Source: Amoebidium appalachense (taxonomy: Eukaryota > Ichthyosporea). Taken from it: DNA of 64,000 bases. The position numbers and the translations under genes are program-made. Shown here one piece after another: positions 1 to 13,302 of this stretch (the first letter of the stretch is position 1; each line of letters opens with the position of its first letter). Under the pieces are notes generated by a model that did not search any database, was not told the origin of the DNA, and saw nothing but the letters and a program-made list of their open reading frames with translations. The stretch lies in contig CAVNZM010000017.1 of assembly GCA_963693365.1 (NCBI GenBank), positions 3,720,001 to 3,784,000 of the forward strand. Direction: 5' to 3'.

Positions 1-151
1 AGAATAAGTGAGACTGTGCAACCAAGTAACAGCCACAGGAGCCAAGCCGACTGTACAAACACTGCGGCAACCCAAAACTTCCATGGGAGAATAGGCCGAC
101 CAAGCACACACCATCACGCCCATTCACACACATGGCTGTGCATGCACCCAC

Positions 152-1181
152 CTGGCGGAAATTATTGAATGTCATGTCCTGCAGCGTCATCTCCGTGGCC
201 TCGGTAGACCCCAGCAGGCTGTCTGGGCCTGTGGTGCGGATGGCCGATGCCGGGCCAGCCTCAGGGGCCAGCTGCATGTCAAAGCCCGTCAGGCTGATGC
301 TGCGCCCGTTGGCCACCACCAGGGCCGCATCTATGCTGCCATTAGCTGCTGGCGCCACCGTGACCATGGGCCTAGTGCCGGTGGCGGCCTTGATGTTAAC
401 GTTGCCGTTGACCACCAGCGGCTGCGTGAGGGTTGTGCTACCGGAGAGAACAACATTGGGGGATGGGCTGGCCACGGCAGCATCGAGAGCAGACTGCAGG
501 TCTGTGTAGCATTTCTGCACCACCCGATTTGTCAGTGTACAGCCTCTAATTATGCAGCAGCCACATGCACAGAATATCACTGCCGAGTATACTGTGGCGC
601 TCGAAAATCAGGACAGAGTTTATGCTCATAGAAAACAAGACCATATAGTCACAGTTGTTTTGTGTCTGTAATATGTCAGATTACGTGAATGTGTGCACGA
701 CACTCACCGAGCCAGATGTGGCGCCATTGCAGTCGGTCTTGCACGTGTTTGCATCGAGGTACATGCCCTCGGCACATGCGCTGCACACAGATCCCTGGGG
801 GGTGCAGCTGACCGTCTCACAGCCCGTGATGGGGCTGCATGCTACCGAGGGAGACGAGGACTTGTTGGCCTGTGTGATGCCCACGGGTACCTGCAAAGAC
901 ACTCGGGTTAGAACCGGATTCATTTTGTATACAATATGCCCATTGAGCAACCCATTTAGAATGGAAAACACACATTAAGAATACTTTTATTATATCTGTC
1001 TTGTCTTGCACCAACAGCACCACAATGCACAGTCAAATGCCTGCATCCAACATTGCCAAACAGCGAGACAGCGGTACAGGGCGGGAGCACCTACGCCAAT
1101 GCAGACAGCAGCAACGACCGTGGCAGCCACGGCACCAATGATGATCTTGCGCTTGCGGTTGTCCTGTTGCGACCGGCCCAT
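152..1181 (-). CDS. Membrane-anchored Cys-rich beta-helix-like protein (5' part, 3 exons, incomplete)
   Basis: Three exons join in phase 0: 1095-1181, 708-890 and 152-514. Exon 1 gives a short basic N-terminus (MGRSQQDNRKRK) followed by a hydrophobic stretch (about residues 13-34), so a signal-anchor or signal peptide. Exon 2 (61 codons) holds eight cysteines, consistent with a small disulfide-rich extracellular module. Exon 3 (121 codons) reads like a parallel beta-helix (pectin-lyase-fold) stretch: alternating short hydrophobic strands with Gly/Asn turns, beginning CYTDLQSALDAAVASP. Donors are GTAGGT after exon 1, GTGAGT after exon 2 and GTGGGT after exon 3, so the gene continues beyond the left edge. 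Family assignment rests on pattern only. It probably acts at the cell surface or in the secretory path; no catalytic residue can be named. Confidence 0.6.
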
Positions 1182-2567
1182 CTCGGCTGCAGGGAAAGTG
1201 CTGTTAGCCAGTGTCCACCATGTGTGCCAGTGTCAGTGCATATGGTACTGCTCCGACAATCACTCAAGCCTTCCATGGCCACCCACACCCTAAACTTCGT
1301 CAAAGGTCAACCGGTGCTCTCATGCAACACCGTTGTCCTGTATAGAATTGCACCGAGTACTTAATAAAATCAAAAGAAGAAAAACATTCATTATCCTATT
1401 GTAGCACTGTGAAGTCAATTTCAAGTTCAAATTTAAGGTGAGCCAGTTGGCCATGTGCATGCACAGGAGATAGGCCTGAAGTCTATCAGCATGCAAAGTC
1501 GAGTCGGCAATTGGATGCAACTATATTCTACGGGCGCTAAGGGCGCAAACATGGGAGCAGCGTACCCTTCAGGTCCACAACATCCTCGCGGGCATTGGGC
1601 TGCACCATTTTCTCACTAGTAGTGTTGTGTAGTGTGCGAGCGTATGCAGGAGGATAATGCCACGAGGATAATGCCACGACTGTGCCGTCTTATCGTATAT
1701 ACCCGCACCCGAAAGCCATCTAATCGATGATTGGCTGGCTAGGTTATTCCTACAGCTGATTGGTCTCCGGCTTTTGTTCAAAGCCCATATATGGTTATCA
1801 TCTGGCGCTATTACGGTTCCAAAAGTGGAAGGTTCGGCCTTTTCAAACCCTTGACACGTTCCAAGCGCGCTCAAGATGGTCTGTTTATAAGTATGTATTG
1901 CCCGAAATCAGACAGGAAATATTGTAAATGACCTTTTTTCATAAACCTTTTCGCTGCTAGACATATCATTGAAGCAGTTCATATATATACATATATGTGA
2001 ACGGGGAACTACTGGCGCTACGATTATCTACGTGCAGATGACCGATCGCCACCACCCTCTGATGATGTTTGCATTGCCAGATGATTACGAACCCCGACAA
2101 TTGCATACATACCTCTTCTTGGCGCCGGCGCGCCGCCCATGCAGCGGCTCCAGCCAGCCTGGCAGTGCCACTGGGCCAGCCCCAGCCAGCCCCAGCTGTA
2201 CAGCCTGCTACAATATACTATATTAGCGTTTCTGCTAGCGTCAACTGCAAGTCGCGGACTCGCGGTTGAACAAGACTGGTTGAACAGTTTCTGTACGCCT
2301 GTGCTTGGCAGTACCGGCGTGTGTGCCCATGTATGTGTGAGTTCGTAATTGCGAGCTCTAGGTTTGAAGGAGAATGAGTCTAAAGAGGGTGGGTGATGGG
2401 GGAAGAAGAAAAAGGAGCGCGGCGAAGAGGGGGGATGGGGGAGAGAAGAGGAGAGGGAGTGAGCGCACGAGAAAAAAAATAGAGAAAGAGAAAGGGTGAT
2501 GAGAGGAGAGAGGGAGGGGGGAGGAGAGAAAGAGAGGGCTGTCACAGTAGAGAGGGAGCTCCAGATA

Positions 2568-3038
<471 letters not shown>

Positions 3039-3293
3039 ATATTGTATTGTATGACGGAGAGCTCAGGGGGATGCTACTTGTACAACACCGATCGCGAATG
3101 CTAATCTACATGTATCTGGGAGCCCGGCAGGTGCCACTGCCGGTAAAAACACTGATAATGGGTCCTGTAACAGCATATCAGATGATAGACGCCAACCACT
3201 TTGAAGTTCCGCGCCACACACACACCGCGTGCGCCGAGGTTGGGTCCCAGAGGAGGGGGGCAGGGCTGGCGCCGGAGGGGTACGTACGGCGCG

Positions 3294-3295
<2 letters not shown>

Positions 3296-3325
<30 letters not shown>

Positions 3326-3375
3326 AGGGGGAGGGAGGGGGGGAGGGGGGGGGGGGGGGGGGGGGTAGGGGGAGG
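3296..3375. repeat. G-homopolymer block
   Basis: Almost pure G on the plus strand, broken only by short TA or A interruptions, about 300-370 bases upstream of the MTHFR start codon. Such tracts can form G-quadruplexes and are also prone to length errors in assembly. Confidence 0.9.
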
Positions 3376-3523
3376 AGGGGGGGAGGGAGAGGGATTGCTA
3401 GCGGGCCGCCAGGCCCGGACGTGTTGAGTTGTGAGTGTGAAACAAGCCAGCCGCCATGGACTCAGTGATCACGGGCAGATTAGCCATGCCATATAAGGCA
3501 GAACCGCCAAAACACCCAGCCAC

Positions 3524-3531
3524 TGACGTCA
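3524..3531 (+). promoter_or_regulatory. CRE palindrome (bZIP site) upstream of MTHFR
   Basis: TGACGTCA, the canonical CREB/ATF-type palindrome, lies about 135 bases before the MTHFR ATG in a short non-repetitive stretch. Binding is inferred from sequence only. Confidence 0.4.
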
Positions 3532-3666
3532 TGCATTCTGTGTCCGACACAACAACTTGGAACCTCTTCCGGAACATCATGTCATGATCAGAGTTGGAAC
3601 ACTCAAGCGGTTGAACCTTGCGGTTGAAGTTTCAAGGTATCTCGCTGGCTGTGGCCGTGTGCAAGA

Positions 3667-3878
3667 ATGAAGATAGTAGACAAGGTCAACGCCATACGCG
3701 CCACAGAGGCAGAGGGCGACCACAGAGACCTCTTCTCGCTCGAGTTCTTCCCCCCCAAGACCGTCCAGGGTATGTAGAGACAGACGGAATAGAGGCAAGC
3801 AGCGCGCCTGTATGCCTGTGTGCCCCCGCTCCCCCCCCCCCCCCCCCCCCTCCCCCCCTCCTCCCCCCTCCCCCTACC

Positions 3879-3929
<51 letters not shown>

Positions 3930-5416
3930 CCTTCCCCTCTCCTTCTAACTCCTTTCGTATAAGCACACACGAAAACAACCCCACCCTCACCCCACCCTTT
4001 CAGCGGGCAACGTTCTTTGCAATTTTATTTAGCAGTTCAATTGGAAGAAGGAAAACATGGCTGTGGACAGCTGTCTAAAACTCTCTTTGCGGCTGGAACG
4101 TTCGTTTATTGTTTGAAATTAGACAAGGGCGGCTAAGGTGTGTCTTGGCTCCACCGTGCAGGTGTGCAGAACCTGTACGACCGGCTGGACCGGCTGGGCA
4201 GCTATGGTACGTGCCCTTCCGTGTGTCTGTGGGTGCACAGCCAGCAGCTAACAGGAGCACACACAGGCCCACTCTTTGTGGACATCACCTGGGGGGCCGG
4301 GGGCTCCAGCACAGACCTGACCACGGAGATATCCCGCACAGCACAGAATGTATTCGGTGCGTGCACCCTGCCTGTGTCGTGCTTTTGACTATATTTTCCT
4401 TGTGGGGGAGGTGTGTGTGTGTGTGTGTGTGTGTGGGAGGGGGGGGGGGGGGGGGGGGAGAGAGGGGGGGGAGTGGAGGGGATAAAGACGTTTTTGAGAC
4501 ACTGCAAGCCGCACTATCTTCTTTCTGTTTGTGTGTGTAGGTGGGTGGGTGGGGGTGGGGCTGAGGAGGGGGGTTGCTGAGGACTGGTTGCATAATGTTC
4601 CCATTTACATATTAATCCTTTGCCCTCATCCCCCTTCTGTCTCTTGCCATTCAATTCGCCACAGTAAAGGATCCTCTGCCCTCTGCCTTTTGTCACACGC
4701 AGTAGGGTTGTCACTGACACCCAACCTCTGGGCCACCATGCAGGGCTGGACACTATGATGCACCTGACGTGCACAAACACAACAAAGGAGGCTCTGCGCT
4801 CAGCCCTCCAACAGGCAAAGGACTTTGGCCTGAAGAATATTCTGGCCCTGAGGGGAGGTGTGTGTGTGTATGTGTGAGGTGTGTGTGTGTGGGTGGGTGT
4901 GTGGGTGTGGGTGTGTGTGTTTGTGTGTGTGTATGTGTGTGGGTGTGTGTGTGTGTGCGGGTGTGTGTGAGTGATGGTGGTGGTGGTGGTGGGGGGGGGG
5001 GGGGGGGGAGGGGGGGGGAGGGAGGGTTTTTTTTTGGGTGGGGGGGGGGGGACTTCTTTCCTCCCCCGCCTCCCCCCCGCCCCTTTTTGGAGGGGGGAGG
5101 GGGGAGGGGGAGGCTGGGTGACCTGTTGCTTACCTGGTGTTGTATCAGTGGTGGGTAGGGAAGTAGGGTTGGAGCTGAACTTTGATGTGTGGGGTGGGGG
5201 GGTGGGTGGGACCTTGGTGGTGTGTGTTTGGGGGTGGCACCGGAGTTATTATGGGAGTGTGGGCCTTTTACAGCAGCAAAGGATAGTGGAAAGCACAGGG
5301 AATGTGGCTTTGGGGCAGGCGTGGTGTTCTGTGGATTTGGTGGTCGTTAGGCGGATACGTTGGTCTTGGTTTGTGTGACACGGGGGGATGAGTTGGACCA
5401 AAAAGGACGGTAGGAA

Positions 5417-5453
<37 letters not shown>

Positions 5454-5872
5454 TAGTGTAATTTCTTGCCAGCGGCGATAGGAGGAGGTGGCCCCGGGGG
5501 GGGGGGGGGGGGGGGGGATGGTGGGGGGGGGTTTTCTTTCTTTCTTTGGTTTTTTCTCTCTCTCTCTCTCTCCCCCCCCCCCCCCACTAAAGGGAGCGCG
5601 GGGGGGGGGGGGGGGGGGGGGGAGGGGGGGAGAGGGGGGGGGGGGGGGAGGGAGAGGAGGTGTACCTTTCTTCCGGAGTAAAGGGATGGAGGAGTGGTAG
5701 GTGCATTCAGTCAGGCTTGAGGCTGATGGGGTGTTGGTGTAGATCCGCCACTGGGCAGCAAAAAGCGCAAAAGCAGTGATGATGATTGTCAGTATGCGGT
5801 GGACCTGGTCAGGCTGATTAGGGAGGAGCATGGCGACCACTTTGGGGTGGCCGTGGCAGGTGGGCCAACTAG

Positions 5873-5912
<40 letters not shown>

Positions 5913-5934
5913 ACACACACGCACACACACGCAC

Positions 5935-5993
<59 letters not shown>

Positions 5994-6672
5994 AACAAAC
6001 AAACACAAACAGACTTGACCTTACACTCACACTCAGAGAGAGAGCGGGGGAGAGAGAGAGAGAGAGAGAGACATAAACACACACATGGACACAAACACCC
6101 TTGTCGCCCAACACACACAGACACACGCACAGATGAAGACACTCACGATGACTCAACAATCACAAGCAGCGGCCATGCACTCTAAGTGCGCACATCATAG
6201 CTCCATCCACAGCATGCACACATGTGCGCAATGCAAAAACATGTGACCAGTACTAACCTTGGAGTGTGCAAGCCACAAATTCCACAATGAAGATCTGCGC
6301 CCATACCTGCTTATGGGACTCTGAACGGGTGTGCATTTGACACCAGAGAGCAGAGAGCATGCATGCACACTCGAGGCCCCATCCTCCACCATCCTCCACC
6401 TCCCCCACCTCTCCCCCCCTTCCCGGCCTTACTCCCTCCACCCAGCCTTTCACCAAACACGTAGCAGTAGAAGCCTACACGGGGCTAGGAGATGAGGCTT
6501 GATTCTTGCTGTGTGACTGTGGGGTGTGGGGGCTGACGGTGCCTGTCTGATTGGCTAAGCTGGGGTGACCAGGGTTTCCGGAGGGCCACCCGGAAGGCAG
6601 CTCGTATGCTAATGACTTGGCCAACCTGAAAATAAAGGTGGGTGGATATGCTCTGTCTGTCCACACACACAC

Positions 6673-6753
<81 letters not shown>

Positions 6754-6755
6754 AG

Positions 6756-6827
<72 letters not shown>

Positions 6828-9800
6828 AGACACGCACACTCACACACACACACACACACACACACACAACACAACACAACACATTCACAACCACACCAAT
6901 ATTTACACATGCAAAACACATGCATGCAGTCGACACACACGAACACAGGCACACATGCATAGCCAGTTGTCAAGCATACGTGCACGTGGACACATGCGTG
7001 CACACACTTACGCGTGTGCACATGCTCAAAGAACCACACACACACGTGTAAAAGGTACCCCCCCCCCCCCAAAAAAAAAAAAAACAAAAAAAAACAAAAC
7101 AAAAAACATACACACACAGCTAGGTGGGTGGTGTGTGTGTGGGTGTATGGGTAGGCGTGTCTGCCTGTGTGTGCTTGTGTGTGGTCGTGCATTTGGGTGT
7201 TGGTATACGCTCGAGTGTGTTGTCTGGCAGCTATAGTGCTGGGGGCCCCGGGAGGCTTTTGTGTTTATTGGGACATGGCTAAATGGGGGGTGACAGGTGG
7301 ATGCCGGGGCAGACTTTGTGATCACACAGCTGTTCTACGACCCCACGGTGTACCTGCAGTTTGTCAAGGACTGCAGGGCAATAGGTGCGCACCAGGCCAC
7401 ACATCCCACTTATACCAGACATATACTGCACATGAAACACATACCCACTTATACCAGACATATACTGCACATGAAACACATACCCACTTATACCAGACAT
7501 ATACTGCACATGAAACACATACCCACTTATACCAGACATATACTGCACATGAAACACATACCCACTTATACCAGACATATACTGCACATGAAACACATAC
7601 CCACTTATACCAGACAATGTGCTGCACATGAAACACATACCCACATATACCAGACAGCACATGAAACATATACCCACTTATACCAGACATATACTGCACA
7701 TGAATCACATAACCCACACACACACACTGCACACACCACACATACACCTGCGAGGCATCGTGCTTACACTGCATGGCACAAATATGGTGCGCGCCCACAT
7801 ATATACCTCCCACATACCACACATACTCTGACATGCCATTATACACTGCACGTACCATCCATTCCTCCCACGTACAACATATGTGCTATGGACATGCCAC
7901 ACAAACACACTGCAAATGCCACGCATGGCTCGCATCTTCCACAATCACGCACTCCACATCCCACACATAAAATTGGACAAACGCCACAAATACAATGCAC
8001 ATGCCACAAATAGCTCACATACCACACCCACACATACCTGCATACCCGCGCCATCTGCTAACTGATTGCACAGGAATCATGTGCCCGATCATACCCGGTC
8101 TGATGCCCATAGCCAGCTACAAGCAGTTCCTACGGGTCACCGGCCTGACCAAGGTGCTGGTGCCTAAGGACTTGGCTGCGAGGCTGGCTGCAGTGAAGGT
8201 GGGTAGGCCCACACACTGCTAATAATGTGCTCGTGTGCTCTTGTGAACACACACACATGCTAACATGCACATGTGATCTTATGAACATGCCCATATGCCA
8301 ATATGCACGTAGGCCCCTAAGAACCCACCCATATCTTAAATGCACTTGTGCCCTTATGAACAGACCCGTATGCTAATATGCGCGCATGTGGCATGTATGA
8401 ACACGCTTCCATAAGCTAGCCATACATCGACATGTAGTGATTGACATTACGGCAATCACATGCAGGCACACGATCACAAGCACCCATGCCTTCATAGTCA
8501 CACCTGCATGACAGATTGGATACATGCTCGAGTATGCCCAAGTCCTCAATTATACGTGCACGTAAAACCATCTCACAGATGTGCACTATGGAAACACATG
8601 CTTCCCCCCCCCCCCCCCCCCCCCCAAACTCCCCTCCCTCTCTTTTCATAGGTTTGCATGCCTTCTGAGCGTTTCATTCTGTTGCCTGTCATTTTCTTTT
8701 CCTGCACCGTCTTTTTGCTCTCTAATCGTGTGCTTTTTACTGAATACCATATCCTAAGTTCTGTCCTGTTCTTTGCCCCCACATAAGCTTCTCTACATGC
8801 ACGCACTGACACTCTTGGGCAGAATGACGATGAGGCAGTGCAGGAGATAGGCAAAGCCCACCTGCTGGCCATGGTGGATGCACTCAGGCAGGCAGGCACA
8901 CACGTGTTCCACTTCTACACCATGAACCTAGAGGTGCGTACTTGGGTTTGTGGGAGCGGGGACGGGAGGGGGGAGAGGGGAGGGAGGGGGGGAAGGGGGG
9001 GGGGGGGGGGGTGTAGGCGAGTGAGGGGTGGGGGTACGGGGGCCCAGGGATAAAGGGAGGGGAGGGAGTGGGGAGGGGGGAGGGGGGGGAGGGGTCACAC
9101 ACGTGTTCCACTTCTACATAACGGACCTCGAGGTGAGGCACTGGTGCTTTTTTTTTTTTTTTTTTTTTTTTTGGGGGGGGGGGGGGAAGGGGGGGGGTGG
9201 GGAGGGGAAGGGGAGGGGGGATAAGGGACGGAGGGAGGGAGGGGGGGGGGGGGGGGGGGGGACGTACGGGCGGGAAGGGAGGGAGGGGAAGGGTGGAGGG
9301 GGTCAAACGTTACTGATGGAGGGGGAGGGAGGGGGGGGGACGGGGAGGGGGAGGGGGGGGGACTGACAGGGGTGTGTTGGGAACATTGCAGGCGCCACTG
9401 CTGGACATCTTGGCTGCGCTCAACACGGGGCCACAGGAGGACTACAGCAGGCACCCATTTCACACGGTTTGTGTGTGTGGGGGGGGGGGGGAGGGGGGGG
9501 GCTTGCTGAAAAGGATGGAAGGGTGCATGTGTAGGCCCCATGTGTGCACATGGGTGGCTATAGTGAACTTAAGATGTAGACCAAAAGATGGAATGAGGGG
9601 TGTGTAGGGAGGAGGGGGGTGTGGACAAGGAGGGGAAGAACTTTGTACATTTATATGGTGGGTGTGTGCTGACAGGGTGGGGCTGCAGAATAGCACACCG
9701 ACCACACGAAGAAGCAAGGAGGACATCCGGCCAATATACTGGTGAGTGATGGGGGTGTGTGGGTTGGGTAGGTGGGTGGGGAGGGAGGGAGGGGGAAGGG

Positions 9801-10724
9801 AGGGAGGGGGAGGGAGGGGGGGGGGGGGGGGGGGGAGAAGGGGAATATAACCATATACTGGTGTGTAGAGCTGCATCCCCGCCTCTGTGAGCCATACAAA
9901 TGTGTGGTGTGTGTGTGTGTGTTTGGCGGGGGGAGGGGGCAGGGGGGGGGGGGGGGGAGGGGGGGGGGGGTTTGCTGGATGTTTGCCGACTCCGAAACTG
10001 GGCATGCTGGGTAGGCATGAGGGTAGAACTGGGCATGCTGGGTAGGCATGAGGGTAGGGGTTGAAGAAGGGCGTGGTGGGGTGGGTGGAGAAGGGTGGTG
10101 GGGTGGGGGAGAGGGGGAAGCCTGGTGGTGGCGGTGGTGGTGGTTGGTTTGGGGGGGGGGGGGATTGCTGCACCTGTTGTGCTGTGGAATCTAGGGTAGG
10201 GTGTGCCCGTGCTTGGGTGCCCCCATGGCCACTATTAACATTAGCCTCCCCCCCCCCCCCCCCCCCCCCCCCCTCCCCCTCCTCCCTCTTCCCTCCCCCC
10301 CTTTTCTCCCTCCCCCCTTTCCTCTCCTCCCCCCCCCCCCCCCCCCCCCCCCTGGCACAGGCGGCACCGACCCAAGAGCTACATGCTGCGCACGGCCCAG
10401 TGGGACCGCTTTCCTAACGGCAGGTGCGCTGCCTGCTGGGTACTTGGGGCAAAACACTGCCTTAAGCACAATCTTCCGTATGCATGCCTACCGCCCCACC
10501 GTCCACTGCCCCACATCCCTTCTTCTCCCCCCCCCCCCCCCCCCCCTCCCCCCCGTTTTCTCTTATGCACGCCTCTGTTTTGTGGTCCTGTGTGTGTGTG
10601 TGTGTGTGACTGGCGTGGTGACATGGGCAGGGCAGGTGGGGGGTGTCCAGCTCACCGGGCTATGGAGAGCTCAACGACTACCACCTACTGACCCTGCACA
10701 CATCGGCAGCACGGGTACGTGCTC

Positions 10725-10758
<34 letters not shown>

Positions 10759-11834
10759 TCTTTTTGTATGTGTCTTAGTTTGTGTGGGTGTGTGCCCGAG
10801 AAGGGGGGGGGGGGACGCAGCCGGGCAAACCAGTGAGGGCTTGGTAGGTGAGGCAGGATGAGATTGGCAGGCTGAAATGCAGTGAGCTGTGATGCGGCTG
10901 TGTTCTGACTTTGTGCGCGCACAGAGCATCGTCAACTGTGGGCGTGCGCTCAAGAGCGAGCAGGACGTGTGGGCCATCTTTGCCGACTTCCTGCTGGGCC
11001 AGTTTCCTAACCTCGAGCTGCCCTGGTACAACGACCCCCTGGCTTCAGGTGTGTGGTGCTCCATGTGCATGCCTTATTTGTGTGGTCTGTGGGGGGTGCA
11101 TGGTGGGCCTGGCAACCTGCTAGTGGTTTTTTTTTGGGGGGGGGAAGGAGGGGGGGGGGGGGGGGATTAGTAGTGGGGCTATATGGTTGGTGCTAACATG
11201 GGGTTGCAGAGACGGGCACGATCCAGTCCCGGCTAGTGCAGCTGTGCCGGCACGGGTTCCTGACCATCAACAGCCAGCCCGCAGCAAACGGCACACCCTC
11301 TGATGACCCTGTGTTTGGCTGGGGGCCACCTAACGGCCACTGCTACCAGAAGGTGTGTGCATGTGCATGTGGGTGTGGGTGTGGCTGGCAGGCACAGAGG
11401 CACCATGCACTTGCTGACTGCACGTGCAGGCCTATCTGGAATTCTTCTGCTCCCCCGAGCTACTCAGCAAGCTGCAGGAGCAGCTGGCAAACCACCCCAA
11501 CCTGGCCTATGTGGCTGCCAGTGTCAAGGTATGGGATTACATGTTGTTGGCGGAATAGATGCATGGCTGGACCAATGGCATTGCATGTGGCCTTGCTGGG
11601 GCAGCCAATAGGAATTCAGATGTGTTTGCTGGGGGCCTGGGGCAGCGAATGGGAATTCAGACGCATTGCTGGGGCAGCCAATAGGAGTTCTGATGTCTTT
11701 GCTTGGTCAGCCAATAGCATGGCAGATGCAATTCATGGCAGCAGGTGCGGCTACTGACGGGGCCAGCAGGATGACTTTGTGTGCAGCCCAGGGTTTGCAA
11801 CAACAGCAGTCACATGGGGCATCTTTCCCAGTAC

Positions 11835-11872
<38 letters not shown>

Positions 11873-12717
11873 TGCTTGCCCTTAACCATTTTGGCACATC
11901 ATTGCATGCTAACACACACACACACACACTTGTATCCTTGTACACACACATACCCATGGGCACGCGTGTGCGCATACCCCCTATACATGCTGACAGAATA
12001 ATGGGGGCAAGCACGGTCATGGCCCTGCCTGTGTGTGTGCTGACATGCACGGGCAGACCACGAGGTGCAGCAGCCCACGGTGGTGGACCCGGACAGCTTC
12101 AGAGTGTGGAAGCAGGAGGTGGGTGGCCCCTGTCCGTCCCCACTGCAGCATTAGGGAATTAGTGGGTTTGTGTGGGTTGATTGATGTGGGCTGCCGTGTG
12201 CACAGTGTGTGTTGCCTAATGGATGGTATGCTGCATGTGCCAATGGATGGGCCACTGCTGGGCTGCATGCACCCACGTGTGTGGATGGGCAAAAAAGTGC
12301 CTTGGCAGTGAGCACATGAATACAAATGCAAATAGCCGTACCAAAATTCGGATTTTAGGCACCGGATACCAAACAGGCACACACATGAACACATGGTCCG
12401 TGCAGCGTTTACACAAAAACACGCACATCCGCTAGGACACACACACACACGGATATATGAATTGTGTTACTTAGATCAGACATGAGATATTTTAGCCCCT
12501 GAGATCCCCACGTTCAATGGGTGGGTACTGACTGTAATCACAGGCGTTCAGCATCTGGCGGGCGCACTGGATGGACAAGTACCCCGTGGCCTCGAGAGAG
12601 AGAAAGGTGATGGAGGGCATGTTCTACAGGTACCACCTCGTCAGCATGGTGGACAACAACTATATCAATGGCGACATATTTGAAGTGTTTGACCCCATCA
12701 TCGCCCAGGAGAAGTAG
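3667..12717 (+). CDS. MTHFR: Methylenetetrahydrofolate reductase (19 exons, complete)
   Basis: Reduces 5,10-methylene-THF to 5-methyl-THF with FAD and NAD(P)H in the cytosolic one-carbon cycle. Exons: 3667-3769, 4162-4206, 4267-4356, 4744-4857, 5743-5859, 6573-6637, 7297-7384, 8074-8198, 8823-8933, 9392-9450, 9676-9741, 10361-10423, 10651-10714, 10925-11048, 11210-11352, 11430-11528, 11770-11830, 12057-12118, 12544-12717. Predicted length is 590 residues. The N-terminal TIM barrel shows SLEFFPPKT (catalytic Glu), [16 protein letters not shown] (FAD-contact Asp), GFPEGHPE and TQLFYD. The C-terminal half has the eukaryotic SAM-binding regulatory domain: [52 protein letters not shown]. The exon 10 donor is the weak point: the visible GT sites do not restore phase unless a few repeat-encoded residues are added, while a GC donor after 9450 does. 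The start is the only ATG that gives the FEFFPP-type N-terminus. Introns carry most of the repeats. Confidence 0.95.
3832..3936. repeat. C-homopolymer tract in MTHFR intron 1
   Basis: Nearly uninterrupted C on the sense strand beginning about 60 bases after the exon 1 donor. Pro/Gly-rich ORFs here are artefacts of the tract. Confidence 0.9.
4858..5680. repeat. MTHFR intron 4: GT, G and T/C low-complexity block
   Basis: The donor itself starts a GT-rich run (4858-4975), followed by several G homopolymers (4990-5056, 5418-5452, 5497-5532, 5600-5660) and short pyrimidine stretches. No coding signal is seen between exons 4 and 5. Confidence 0.85.
5876..5998. repeat. (CA)n microsatellite in MTHFR intron 5
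   Basis: Imperfect CA array with occasional GCACAC units, ending in short AAAC repeats. It begins about 17 bases after the exon 5 donor. Confidence 0.9.
6661..6868. repeat. (CA)n microsatellite in MTHFR intron 6
   Basis: Roughly 200 bases of CA repeat starting about 25 bases after the exon 6 donor. Two near-identical CAGACACAGACACGCAC punctuations (around 6748 and 6821) suggest internal duplication of the array. Confidence 0.9.
7406..7710. repeat. 39-bp minisatellite in MTHFR intron 7
   Basis: About seven head-to-tail copies of a 39-base unit that begins ACCCACTTATACCAGACATA, the central ones almost perfect and the last ones diverged. Because 39 is a multiple of three, open frames run through it on both strands, giving spurious 13-residue peptide repeats. 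Confidence 0.95.
9097..9133 (+). pseudogene. Diverged copy of the 3' end of MTHFR exon 9 inside intron 9
   Basis: The bases encode [12 protein letters not shown] followed by GTGAGG, matching the real exon 9 end [12 protein letters not shown] followed by GTGCGT at 8897-8939. No acceptor with a pyrimidine tract precedes it, only G-rich DNA, and the nearest AG (9090-9091) leads to an in-frame stop. It is most likely a non-functional exon-edge duplication. Confidence 0.7.
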
Positions 12718-12853
12718 GTGGGTCTGTAGTGGGTGTGAACCTGTAGTCACGCATGCACACACACAAAGCACACACGCGTGAACGGGCATGTTGTTCACTT
12801 GTAGTGTTTCCGCGCAGGGAGAGGGGGGGGGTGGGGGAGCGAGGAAGAGGTGT

Positions 12854-12884
<31 letters not shown>

Positions 12885-13296
12885 GGGGGGGAGGGGGGGG
12901 GGGGAGGGGGAGACATCAAGAACGAACGTACATGTGTTTGTATGTCTGAACCTAGCCTTTTGGTGCAGGAACATAGAGCTCAGGATTCAAATAATTTAAG
13001 AAATCTAAGCGGAATATATAGGTGCCGGTCGGATAAGGTGGTGCCACTTGGGCACCGGCCTTGCTTACATAATGATGCACTCGGTATGGCATGAATATGG
13101 GCCAGGGCGCCATTAATGTTGTTTCCAGCCCTGCACTGTGAGATTGTTAATGCACGGTTGCGCTTTTTGTGGCTATGACAAAGTGCATGACCTGGGCAGG
13201 CCCCGGGGGTGATTTGATGATTGTGATTTGTGTGATGGTGCTTGTTGCACGTTTATGGATATCCGAATAGTTGGCTTGGAGCATGGTATGTAATGT

Positions 13297-13302
13297 AATA
13301 AA
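13297..13302 (+). terminator. Candidate polyadenylation signal of MTHFR
   Basis: AATAAA, 580 bases after the stop codon, the first canonical hexamer I noticed downstream on this strand. Confidence 0.35.

Noticed and set aside
7406-7710. CRISPR-like array
   Set aside because: Head-to-tail repeats without spacers, inside an intron of a eukaryotic gene.
7297-8013. 238-codon ORF with 13-residue repeats
   Set aside because: Starts in real MTHFR exon 7, then runs through the donor into a 39-base minisatellite, whose length happens to be a multiple of three.
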